A DNA stretch of 40,285 nucleotides from Clostridia bacterium. Lineage in GTDB: Bacteria > Bacillota > Clostridia > Oscillospirales > Acutalibacteraceae. A program made the translations under genes and the position numbers. The first letter of the stretch is position 1; the number at the start of each line of letters is the position of its first letter. Location: NCBI GenBank assembly GCA_017521925.1, contig JAFXBG010000005.1, positions 1-40,285 of the forward strand, given 5' to 3'. Shown here piece after piece: positions 32,781 to 40,203 of the stretch. The notes under the pieces were generated by a model. The model saw only the letters and a list, made by a program, of their open reading frames with translations, was not told where the DNA came from and made no database searches.

Positions 32781-34178
32781 TTAAAACAAACTTTTTATTT
32801 TATTAAGAATTGTAAATCCATCTGCAAACTCAAAGGTAATTATGCCATAGATAAAAATAAATATAATTACTGTGGGCAGAACATAAGTCAGGTAAGGCTT
32901 CATCCATTTTTTCAGCTTAAGACCTTTGCCAGTGTTAGCTTCATTAAAGAAGTTGTCAAATCCCCAACCTCTTTTGCTTACACAGAAAAGCACATAACAG
33001 ATTGAACCTACAGGAAGAAGAATGTTGGAAACCAAAAAATCCTCCAAATCAAGAACCGAGGATGTGCTTGTAAAGGGAGTAAATCCTGACCAAATGTTAA
33101 AGCCCAACGCACAGGGAGTAGCAAGAATAAGAATAGCCACACCGCATATAATGCAGGTTTTGATTCTGCCCCAACCTGTAAGCTCTTTCACGCAGGCTAA
33201 GATATTTTCAAACACCGCAATAACGGTGGACATTGCCGCAAAGAACATAAACAGGAAGAACAAGCTTCCCCATATTCTGCCGCCTGCCATATTATTGAAA
33301 ACCTTTGCCATAGCCACAAACAAAAGCTTAGGGCCCGCAGTAGGCTCAACATCAAAGGTATAGCAAGCAGGGAAAATTATAAGTCCTGCGGTTATGGCAA
33401 CAAAGGTATCAAGGAAAAGAATGTTTACACTCTCGCCCATTAACGAGCGTTCTTTGCCGATGTAACTGCCGAAAATCGCCATAGAACCTGCACCCAAGCT
33501 TAATGTAAAGAATGCCTGATTCATAGCACCAACCACAACCTCACCGTTAAGCTTGTTAAGGTCCGGCTTAAGGTAAAAGGTAAGTCCTTCCTTAGCTCCA
33601 TCTAATGTAAAGCTATTTACAGCAAGCACAACCATCAGCAAAAGAAGTACAATCATCATATACTTGGTGACTCTCTCAACGCCTTTCTGAACGCCAAAAG
33701 AAAGAATCACAAATCCAAGCACCACTACAATCGCCATAAAACCTACGGTAATTAAAGGACTCTGAAGCATATTATCAAAAAGCATTGACGAGGCTTCGTT
33801 TGAAATACCCGTCATATCGCCTTTCAAAAAGCTTATGAAGTAATAAAGAATCCACCCTGCCACCGAGGTGTAAAACATAACAAGCAATACGTTAGCTATA
33901 AGTGATGCATACCCATGCAAGTGCCATTTCTGACCCGGTTTTTGTAGCTTCTGATAAAGCCTGACAGGGCTTGCCTGACTTGCTCTGCCAAGAGAAAACT
34001 CCATTACCATTACGGGGAGTCCAAGCAAAAATAAAAAGAATAAATATACAAGTACAAAGGCTCCGCCACCGTGACTTCCTGCCATCCACGGGAATTTCCA
34101 CACATTTCCCACACCAATGGCACAACCCGCACTAAGGAGTATAAACCCCAGGCGGCTTCCTAATCTCTCACGTTCCAT
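32781..34178 (-). CDS. Neurotransmitter:sodium symporter family amino acid transporter
   Basis: Sodium-dependent transporter of 465 residues with about eleven membrane segments, LeuT fold. The NSS signature is at the N-terminus: RLGFILLSAGCAIGVGNVWKFPWMAGSHGGGAFVLVYLFFLFLLGLPVMVMEFSLGR. Further conserved parts are AFFTLSLGAGSMAIFGSYIG and FFAAMSTVIAVFEN. Bacterial members usually carry hydrophobic or aromatic amino acids. It is monocistronic, with the ATG at 34178. Confidence 0.94.
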   Translation of the reverse strand: MERERLGSRLGFILLSAGCAIGVGNVWKFPWMAGSHGGGAFVLVYLFFLFLLGLPVMVMEFSLGRASQASPVRLYQKLQKPGQKWHLHGYASLIANVLLVMFYTSVAGWILYYFISFLKGDMTGISNEASSMLFDNMLQSPLITVGFMAIVVVLGFVILSFGVQKGVERVTKYMMIVLLLLMVVLAVNSFTLDGAKEGLTFYLKPDLNKLNGEVVVGAMNQAFFTLSLGAGSMAIFGSYIGKERSLMGESVNILFLDTFVAITAGLIIFPACYTFDVEPTAGPKLLFVAMAKVFNNMAGGRIWGSLFFLFMFFAAMSTVIAVFENILACVKELTGWGRIKTCIICGVAILILATPCALGFNIWSGFTPFTSTSSVLDLEDFLVSNILLPVGSICYVLFCVSKRGWGFDNFFNEANTGKGLKLKKWMKPYLTYVLPTVIIFIFIYGIITFEFADGFTILNKIKSLF

Positions 34179-34333
34179 AGTAGTCTCCTGTAAAATAAAT
34201 ATAGATTGATTTTAACAAATTATTTATTTACAGTCAATGAAAATGCTATAATTATGTAATAGATAAAATATTTACTTGAATGCACTTTTTCGTATAACCT
34301 CAGTTGTATTATTAGTGAAGGGAGGAGATTTTA

Positions 34334-34819
34334 ATGCCAGAACAACAGATCAGAATACAGCAGGCAGAGAAAATTATAAGGCAATATGCCGATATGATTT
34401 ACCGCATTGCACTGCACAACCTGAAAAACACATCAGATGCTGAAGATATATTTCAGGATGTATGCCTCTCTCTTCTGACCAAAAATGCTCCCCTCTTTGA
34501 TGATGTACACATCAAAAACTGGCTCATACGCGTTACAATCAACAATTGCAAAAATTTCAGCAAATCCTATTGGCAAAGCAAAACAGAAGCTCTGGATTTA
34601 TCACGTGAAAATCCGAAAGCTTCTGATAATCTGATTCCTGAGCTTGTATATTCCCTGCCTCCAAAATACAGAAACATAATTTATCTTTACTACTACGAGG
34701 AATATACCGTAGCGGAAATTGCAGAAATCCTTGGAGAAAACAAAAACACAGTTAACTCAAAACTGCAACGTGCACGCAAAAAGCTGAGAAAAATACTTGA
34801 AGAAGGTGATAACCTGTGA
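34334..34819 (+). CDS. ECF-type RNA polymerase sigma factor
   Basis: Sigma-70 family factor of 161 residues with only regions 2 and 4. Region 2 contains YADMIYRIALHNLKNTSDAEDIFQDVCLSLL (about 18-48). Region 4 contains LPPKYRNIIYLYYYEEYTVAEIAEILGENKNTVNSKLQRARKKLRKIL (about 108-155). The ATG at 34334 has GGGAGGAG upstream. It overlaps the next gene by GTGA, as is typical of an ECF factor with its membrane regulator. I did not find a convincing autoregulatory promoter in the 150 bp upstream. Confidence 0.93.
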   Translation: MPEQQIRIQQAEKIIRQYADMIYRIALHNLKNTSDAEDIFQDVCLSLLTKNAPLFDDVHIKNWLIRVTINNCKNFSKSYWQSKTEALDLSRENPKASDNLIPELVYSLPPKYRNIIYLYYYEEYTVAEIAEILGENKNTVNSKLQRARKKLRKILEEGDNL

Positions 34820-35745
34820 AAAGAAACATATACACAAACACTATTAAAAAAATAAAAGCACCACAAGGCTTGGTTGATAACTCTATCGACAACCTCTATA
34901 GTGCCGACAACGATAATAAAGTAATAGTTATGAAGAAAAATAAGCATTTTAAGCTAAAGCTTACGTCAGCGGTTGCTGCTTCTTTAGTGATAATTATCTC
35001 ATTGAGTTTTATTATCCACGGGAAAAAACCGCAGCCTTCTCACCCATTTATTATCTCCGTTCAGGCGGTTGATACCTCACATGACTCAGCAACAATGGAC
35101 GAAATCACCCACGAATCCTATATCAAAATTGACCAGATTAAAAATTTCGGACAAGGTGCATGTACACAAACACACGGTTACTATAATGAAAACGACGAGT
35201 ATATACTTATAGACGAGAATGAAGATCTTCTGTTCATCGAAAAAGAATTTACACTTGAATTAAACTGTATAGGTGAAAATATCGAAAATATTACCTACAC
35301 AGCACACAACACCTATCTGACATACATGCCATACTATAAAGGTCTGGCTGATGTAGTTGAACTTACAGATGCCGAAAGAGAAAAGTACCATGCATATAGC
35401 TCGTCGCAAGGCTTTGGTTGGGCTTCTTCCTGCACGTTCGACTATGATTGCCAACCAAAAAGTTCATTGGATCACGAGTTAGACGATGACTCACTTGACG
35501 GCACACTTCCCTTAAGAATAGCCTTTCATATTGAACTTGAAGATGGCAAATATGTTATCCCGTCAATTGATGACTGCGACCTTGTAGGAATATTCGAAGA
35601 GGAGTTCAATGCCCGTTCTGACGAATATGCTCTTGATGTAACCGCAAACTTTAAAGACGGTACTTCCACCACCAAAACGCTGAAATTCAAATGCGAGAGA
35701 AAAGAAAACCATTTGTACTTATGTGCTATTGAAGACTTTTCCTGA
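34816..35745 (+). CDS. Putative membrane regulator (anti-sigma-like) of the ECF factor
   Basis: Protein of 309 residues with an N-terminal cytoplasmic part of about 48 residues, one membrane segment (about 49-68, LKLTSAVAASLVIIISLSFII) and a large acidic extracellular domain without recognisable fold. I see no zinc-binding anti-sigma motif (HxxxCxxC). Its start (GTG at 34816) overlaps the sigma stop, so the two are coupled. Membrane anti-sigma or signal-sensing partner is inferred from topology and position only. Confidence 0.7.
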   Translation: MKRNIYTNTIKKIKAPQGLVDNSIDNLYSADNDNKVIVMKKNKHFKLKLTSAVAASLVIIISLSFIIHGKKPQPSHPFIISVQAVDTSHDSATMDEITHESYIKIDQIKNFGQGACTQTHGYYNENDEYILIDENEDLLFIEKEFTLELNCIGENIENITYTAHNTYLTYMPYYKGLADVVELTDAEREKYHAYSSSQGFGWASSCTFDYDCQPKSSLDHELDDDSLDGTLPLRIAFHIELEDGKYVIPSIDDCDLVGIFEEEFNARSDEYALDVTANFKDGTSTTKTLKFKCERKENHLYLCAIEDFS

Positions 35746-35770
35746 TTTACAATCTCCGAATAAAACTCAA

Positions 35771-35798
35771 GGGTCGGCAGTATTATATCTGCCGACCC
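35771..35798. terminator. Bidirectional hairpin terminator
   Basis: A 10-bp GC-rich stem (GGGTCGGCAG / CTGCCGACCC) with an 8-nt loop, followed by GTTATTTTA. It separates the plus-strand regulator gene from the convergent YcxB-like gene. Confidence 0.8.
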
Positions 35799-35820
35799 GT
35801 TATTTTACGTCAAAATAATA

Positions 35821-36321
35821 TCAACACTTAAATCCTTTTGCTTTTAAGAAAGCAAGAAAATCATCGGCAGAACCAACTATAAATCCCTCTTTCTTAATAG
35901 AATAAAGCATATTGGATTTAGACCAAAGGTAAATGAACTTCTTGGTTTTTACAATCTTTTTAATATCTGAAAAATCCAGAGTAAACTCAGAGCCGGTAGA
36001 TTGAGTCTGAACAATTGACTCATTTGTGACTCTTACCTCAACCTCAATTGGCTTTTTGTTAATCTCAATATCCCTTTTAAGTGTAACATTCAGATTCTTG
36101 AAATATATATACAAAAGCAATCCTGCCCATAATGCAGGAACCAAAAAAGACACAATAGAAAGTGTGTAATAGAAAATCAACATACATACTCCATACACTA
36201 AACTAACTGCACTGATAATATACAACACAATATGTAACGGACGTCGAAAAGAAATGTACCCTAAAATGTCCTTCGCCCATTCTCTATCCCTTGTATACTT
36301 GTTTTCAAATAATATTTCCAT
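35821..36321 (-). CDS. YcxB-like membrane protein
   Basis: Function unknown; 166 residues. Two hydrophobic segments (about 28-75 in the mature numbering) are followed by a C-terminal soluble domain of YcxB type: VTNESIVQTQSTGSEFTLDFSDIKKIVKTKKFIYLWSKSNMLYSIKKEGF. I start at the ATG at 36321 with GAGG 8 nt upstream; a longer TTG frame would overlap the previous gene. It lies 13 nt after the lipoprotein-like gene and is probably coexpressed with it. Confidence 0.82.
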   Translation of the reverse strand: MEILFENKYTRDREWAKDILGYISFRRPLHIVLYIISAVSLVYGVCMLIFYYTLSIVSFLVPALWAGLLLYIYFKNLNVTLKRDIEINKKPIEVEVRVTNESIVQTQSTGSEFTLDFSDIKKIVKTKKFIYLWSKSNMLYSIKKEGFIVGSADDFLAFLKAKGFKC

Positions 36322-36334
36322 AATTATGCCTCGC

Positions 36335-36683
36335 TTATTGATATTCAATCAAAGTGAATACCGTACCCTCGCACACAAGCCCGCTTTCACTGCAATCAAT
36401 AAGACGCAACTGTTTACTGCTGACAAATTCAAATACATAGTCCGCACACTGAGAAGTAGCAAAAAGCTTACCACCCTTAATTTCATAATCTCCAAACTCA
36501 GCATAAGAAGCAAACACAGAACTCCCCATAGAAAAGCTACTGTTATCACTAAAATAAATATAAGGCGAATTCATCATATCGTCAGCTTTTACATAGTAAC
36601 TGCCTGATATTGTCTTTCCATTACTGCATGCACAGAAAGTGAGCATAACAACTAAACACATAATAACCCATAATGCTTTTTTC
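36335..36683 (-). CDS. Small lipoprotein-like secreted protein
   Basis: Function unknown; about 115 residues from a GTG start (VKKALWVIMCLVVMLTFCACSNG). The signal peptide ends in CAC, an imperfect lipobox. The mature part is a beta-rich domain with GSYYVKADDMMNSPYIYF and a repeated FxFxSSKQLRLID pattern resembling DUF5640-type lipoproteins of Clostridia. The longer frame reaching 36862 runs through an RHS remnant and is not believable as one gene. The start is the main uncertainty. Confidence 0.6.
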
Positions 36684-36719
36684 ACTATATCACGCCCCGG
36701 AGGTCCTTCGTTACTTAAA

Positions 36720-36835
36720 TGATAACACAAAAACAATACATTCTTACAACTAAACCGCCCTCGTAAACGTACTTGGTAGTTATTCCGCCTGTGACTGCCT
36801 TTTTGGTACGAAGCCCGCTTGGGTCGTAGGTATAG
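36720..36835 (-). pseudogene. RHS repeat remnant
   Basis: About 35 codons, reading YTYDPSGLRTKKAVTGGITTKYVYEGGLVVRM, match residues of the larger RHS fragment at 37732-38955 nearly exactly. The sequence then runs into a stop. It has no start and no continuation, so it is a displaced fragment left by recombination. Confidence 0.8.
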
Positions 36836-36925
36836 GTTTGCCAAGGGCTTTGCAGGGAGCAAAGCCTTTGGTTTTAATTGTTACTTTTAAAATAATATTT
36901 TGAATACACATAACCGTCCAGTGTG
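36836..36925 (-). repeat. RHS joint repeat, copy B (with hairpin)
   Basis: A stretch of about 90 nt homologous to 38947-39035. It contains a hairpin (36841-36871, 13 bp with one G-T, core CCAAGGGCTTTGC), then an AT-rich part with the exact 13-mer TATTTTGAATACA (36896-36908) and AACCG-TCCA-TGT. It begins directly at the stop codon of the upstream membrane gene and ends at the RHS remnant. Confidence 0.75.
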
Positions 36926-37735
36926 CTAGAGTAGTATATTCTGCCTTTTTATTCTTATCTTGGTTATTGTGCAACCTACAATTGAACCGATAAGACACGG
37001 CAGACTCATGAAGATAGCAAACATTAAATATAGGTCAAATATAGCAATGATAAATACACATATATATCCCACTCGTATAATTATACTATTAATAAGTATT
37101 AGCAAGAAATCAAATGTACATATATTTTTCTTAATTGATATTGTAACTGATAGTATCAAATTAATTAGTGAAATAATTAATGCAACTATTAGTAATAATG
37201 GTACATTTGGTTTTGGAATTAGATAATGCCAAAATTCAAAAAAAGTCGCTAAAATCATTAAAACTACATTTTGAGAAAAAGCTATGATTAACCATTTGTG
37301 CTTCCCAATAGTTTTAGCAGATCCTTTTTTAATTAAAAAAGTAACATCAAACAGATTGAGAATCAATGAAACACCTAACGAAAGTAAAAATACGAATAAG
37401 CATTGCCAGCCTATTGTAAACACACACATTAACGAATATATTATTGATAATAATAAGTATGCAATATAGTAACACAAGTCAACTATAATAAGTTTTTCTA
37501 TAATAGTGTGGTTAGATTTTCGAGTTTTGCAGAAATAATATTTTAAACCATTGTTCGTGATCGTATAAAGTAAAATATATAAAACAAACACAGTACTAAA
37601 GAAATTCCAATCCGCCCCTAAAAAGAAACAATTAAAATTGTCCTGTACTGCCATTAACGAAAAATAGAAAAAACAAGTAAGTAAAAAGTAAACGGCTATG
37701 CCTACATATCTAGTAAATCTAACCATCATTCTCAT
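36926..37735 (-). CDS. Multi-pass membrane protein, candidate immunity partner
   Basis: Protein of 269 residues with about seven hydrophobic segments and no family I recognise. Its ATG at 37735 overlaps the stop of the RHS gene (ATGA) and has AAGGAGG 7 nt upstream, inside the RHS end. Tight coupling directly behind an RHS C-terminal domain is the position of immunity genes. A low-GC, Ile/Asn-rich composition sets it apart from the neighbouring housekeeping genes. Immunity function is inferred from position alone. Confidence 0.65.
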   Translation of the reverse strand: MRMMVRFTRYVGIAVYFLLTCFFYFSLMAVQDNFNCFFLGADWNFFSTVFVLYILLYTITNNGLKYYFCKTRKSNHTIIEKLIIVDLCYYIAYLLLSIIYSLMCVFTIGWQCLFVFLLSLGVSLILNLFDVTFLIKKGSAKTIGKHKWLIIAFSQNVVLMILATFFEFWHYLIPKPNVPLLLIVALIISLINLILSVTISIKKNICTFDFLLILINSIIIRVGYICVFIIAIFDLYLMFAIFMSLPCLIGSIVGCTITKIRIKRQNILL

Positions 37736-38955
37736 AATCTGGCCTCCTTAACGGTTAACACATGATACCAATATTCATCGCATTCGACGACATTATTTAG
37801 TATTTTAAAATTGGTTTTCGGATCTGGCAACCATTTGGCTTTATTTAATGCTTGGGTATTGTAATTATCTACTTGAGACAAAGTTCCTATTGTAAACTGA
37901 GAGCAATTATTGCTTAATAAACCATATGGCTCGCTGGGATTCGATAAGGTCTCGATACAAGATGAGTAATCTCCATATAAATAAACATAATCATCATACC
38001 CTGTATATACATTACTGCCCCAGTCATTAATTTCATCCAAAAGTTCACGATTATGAATATCAGGTTTAGGTCCTCGATAAATCATAGCCCTACAATCTTT
38101 CAGTCCTGATGTAGTACTTTTAAAAATAAGTTGTCCATTATTTGGTGCTCCCCAGAAAAAATGATACCAAACGCCATCGCCTTCAACCAAAGCGCCTATA
38201 TGCCCCTGTCCGCAATTATCATATAGTACTATAGCATCAGTTCCGTATGGATCAGCTTTAATAATAGGATTATTAGTGCAATAAGCAAAAGCATTATGCT
38301 TTTCAATTTCTTGATCACTAATAATATGAGTATCCGCATTCACAAATCTGCAAGTTGTGGGGTCGTAGTAACGGCTTTGGAGATAATAAAGCCCTGTTTC
38401 GTAGTCATATACATAACTGCGGTAGCGAAGGGGCTGAACGGATATTACGGTAGAATAACCGCTGACAAGTGTATTTGTACTAACAGGTTTTCCGTAAGCA
38501 TCGTAAGAATAAGAAGCAATTTGAGTGCCTGAGGAATTATATAGTGCTTCTATATCTCCACGAGAGTTAACTCCATAGTAATAGTAAGCGCCTGAGGTAG
38601 AACCTGCAGGAGTGTACTTGAAGCCTAATGCTCTGCCGTTTGCATCATAATTAAAATCAAAGATATTTGAACCATAGGACATACGAACAAGCAGACCGCC
38701 CTCATAGACATACTTAGTAGTAATACCGCCTGTGATTGCCTTTTTGGTACGGAGTCCGCTTGGGTCGTAGGTATAAGTAACTGCTAAGCCTTCGTCTTCG
38801 TTGGTTAGGGTTGCTAATCCTCTGCCGTTTTGCCAAGTCATAGTTATACCGTCACGATAATTTAAAGGATTGCCTATTCCGTCATAGGTAATGGTCTGAC
38901 CGTTATAAGCGGTGAGCAAATCAGCCCAGTCCTTAGTATCATCATAGTTTACCAA
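37732..38955 (-). CDS. RHS-repeat protein fragment with C-terminal toxin-like domain
   Basis: The 407-codon frame holds YD repeats (YTYDPSGLRTKK, FNYDANGRALGF, YSYDAYGKPVS), the RHS core end YRSYVYDYETGLYYLQSRYYDPTTCRFVNAD, and the boundary ADPYG at about residue 240. After it comes a variable C-terminal domain of about 165 residues with GHIGALVEGDGVWYHFFWG and, later, NNCSQFT. A conserved His before a conserved NC recalls permuted papain-like (LRAT/NlpC-type) cysteine enzymes. There is no N-terminal secretion part: the frame starts at a TTG just inside the joint hairpin, with an in-frame TGA before it. So this is a truncated, possibly silent RHS cassette. The membrane gene downstream is its likely immunity partner. 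Confidence 0.8.
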   Translation of the reverse strand: MVNYDDTKDWADLLTAYNGQTITYDGIGNPLNYRDGITMTWQNGRGLATLTNEDEGLAVTYTYDPSGLRTKKAITGGITTKYVYEGGLLVRMSYGSNIFDFNYDANGRALGFKYTPAGSTSGAYYYYGVNSRGDIEALYNSSGTQIASYSYDAYGKPVSTNTLVSGYSTVISVQPLRYRSYVYDYETGLYYLQSRYYDPTTCRFVNADTHIISDQEIEKHNAFAYCTNNPIIKADPYGTDAIVLYDNCGQGHIGALVEGDGVWYHFFWGAPNNGQLIFKSTTSGLKDCRAMIYRGPKPDIHNRELLDEINDWGSNVYTGYDDYVYLYGDYSSCIETLSNPSEPYGLLSNNCSQFTIGTLSQVDNYNTQALNKAKWLPDPKTNFKILNNVVECDEYWYHVLTVKEARL

Positions 38956-39035
38956 GGGCTTTGCTCATCCAAAGCCCTTGGTTTTTAGTAATTACTTATG
39001 AGATACTATTTTGAATACATAGAACCGACCAATGT
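38947..39035 (-). repeat. RHS joint repeat, copy A (with hairpin)
   Basis: Counterpart of 36836-36925. It has a perfect 13-bp hairpin (38951-38982, core ACCAAGGGCTTTG) and the same 13-mer TATTTTGAATACA (39007-39019). It lies between the stop of the small membrane gene (39067) and the start of the RHS fragment, the same relative place as copy B. Confidence 0.75.
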
Positions 39036-39066
39036 ATTCAGTCAGAAGCAACCACTATATTTATTC

Positions 39067-39477
39067 CTAAAGTTCACTAGAATCGCTATCTTTATATATT
39101 TCTTTCCAATGCTCTTCCATTTTTTTATTTTCTTTTTCCCAAGGATATTTAATTATGTACACTATACTGTTAATACCTAATGGAAGTATTGTAAACAAAG
39201 TTGTAAATAATAACATAAATGCTACTGCAATTTGGTTATCGTTGCAAAAAAAACCAGATGAAACTTGTATAATAACAAACAATAACATGAGTATAATTGA
39301 TAATATTGCTTTGTTCTTGCTATTATATTTTCTAAATAATACCGGTATGAGGGCAATATCTATTAAAGGCAGTACGACAGAAACATACATAAATTCTTTT
39401 CCGTACAGTGAACAAATTATATTTATTAAACAATTTACTAAAAAAAACAAAGATGTCTTTACCAAATTAAATCCCAT
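39067..39477 (-). CDS. Small membrane protein, candidate immunity partner
   Basis: Protein of 136 residues with four hydrophobic segments and a charged C-terminal tail (KYPWEKENKKMEEHWKEIYK). The family is not recognised. The ATG at 39477 has GGAGG 7 nt upstream and overlaps the end of the preceding orphan domain by 19 nt. As with the 269-residue protein, its position directly behind an RHS-linked C-terminal domain suggests immunity. Confidence 0.65.
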   Translation of the reverse strand: MGFNLVKTSLFFLVNCLINIICSLYGKEFMYVSVVLPLIDIALIPVLFRKYNSKNKAILSIILMLLFVIIQVSSGFFCNDNQIAVAFMLLFTTLFTILPLGINSIVYIIKYPWEKENKKMEEHWKEIYKDSDSSEL

Positions 39478-39827
39478 GGCCTATCCTCCAATTCATTTAA
39501 ATCCACATGTCGAGTATTTTCTCTCCACGAGGCATGACCAAATATAAACACAGCATTATGTCCTCTCCATTCCGCTAACCAAGATTCTTTACTGCGAGTG
39601 AATACTTCAGGGTCAAATTCAGGACTTTCAATGATTATATTCAAAATGGTTTCCTGAGCTTTTCGATCTTGTATCATATTAGAATTATAAATTCGGATAT
39701 TAGGATCTGACTCTCCTTGTTGGTTTATATGTTCTTTATTAATTGTAACATTAACCAAAGCTTTTGAGTCATCGACACTACCATTTATGTTTACAGTAGA
39801 ACTTGTGTAGACAATTTCAGGATCCAT
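39459..39827 (-). CDS. Orphan RHS C-terminal domain
   Basis: An open frame of 122 codons from the ATG at 39827; no good ribosome-binding site stands before it. It lacks a signal or membrane segment and ends in EDRPWDLIW. It contains SWLAEWRGHNAVFIFGHASW, and I cannot assign a function. A short RHS tail lies upstream in another frame (39862-39935), so the domain was probably once fused to an RHS core and is now a silent cassette with its immunity gene behind it. Confidence 0.5.
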   Translation of the reverse strand: MDPEIVYTSSTVNINGSVDDSKALVNVTINKEHINQQGESDPNIRIYNSNMIQDRKAQETILNIIIESPEFDPEVFTRSKESWLAEWRGHNAVFIFGHASWRENTRHVDLNELEDRPWDLIW

Positions 39828-39861
39828 ATGTCTATAAGCCCAATCGGCTCCTCGTGTTTCG

Positions 39862-39935
39862 CGATGTGGTTAAGGGAAACTGGCGTACCGCTTGCATCAT
39901 AATTAAAACTAAATAATAAAATTCTAACAGGCTAA
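39862..39935 (-). pseudogene. RHS tail remnant upstream of the orphan domain
   Basis: About 24 codons read VRILLFSFNYDASGTPVSLNHI, similar to VRMSYGSNIFDFNYDANGRALGF of the RHS fragment. The frame is out of register with the orphan domain that follows. From here to the tRNA terminator at 40000 I see no gene. Confidence 0.6.
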
Positions 39936-39999
39936 TACACTCTACTAATATATTAACACAATAAACAAATCTGTCAATAAAATACGAAAAAAAGCAAAA

Positions 40000-40027
40000 A
40001 AAGACCATATCATAAGATATGGTCTTT
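40000..40027 (-). terminator. Terminator of the rRNA-tRNA transcript
   Basis: A 12-bp perfect stem (AAAGACCATATC / GATATGGTCTTT) with a 4-nt loop and a T7 run on the minus strand, 4 nt after the CCA of tRNA-Asn. Confidence 0.92.
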
Positions 40028-40031
40028 CATC

Positions 40032-40107
40032 TGGCTCCCCCAGTTGGACTCGAACCAACGACAACTCGGTTAACAGCCGAGTGCTCTACCGACTGAGCTA
40101 TGGAGGA
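40032..40107 (-). tRNA. tRNA-Asn (GUU)
   Basis: Standard 76-nt cloverleaf with an encoded CCA. The acceptor TCCTCCA pairs with TGGGGGA (one G-U), the D arm is AGCTCAGTCGGTAGAGCA, the anticodon is GTT in CTGTTAA, and the T arm is TTGGTTCGAGTCCAA. It closes an rRNA operon. Confidence 0.96.
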
Positions 40108-40173
40108 ATATTAAGTTGTATATTCTCAATCATAACTCAGCAATAGTGTCGGGTACTTAAGTGTACGTAGCCA

Positions 40174-40199
40174 CTACCGACTGAGCTATGGAGGAATAT
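40174..40199 (-). repeat. Duplicated 5' fragment of tRNA-Asn
   Basis: 26 nt identical to 40086-40111, covering the acceptor 5' strand and most of the D arm of tRNA-Asn plus 4 nt of leader. It then diverges into unrelated sequence, so no tRNA can form. It lies 4 nt after the end of the 5S rRNA. Confidence 0.85.
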
Positions 40200-40203
40200 A
40201 TAT

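Noticed and set aside
34260-34333. Autoregulated ECF promoter before the sigma gene
   Set aside because: An AACC-like sequence is present, but I see no matching -10 at proper spacing, so I do not annotate it.
36335-36862. Single 175-codon gene covering the lipoprotein and the RHS remnant
   Set aside because: The first 60 codons are an RHS fragment read in a wrong frame; a clear signal peptide begins at the GTG at 36683.
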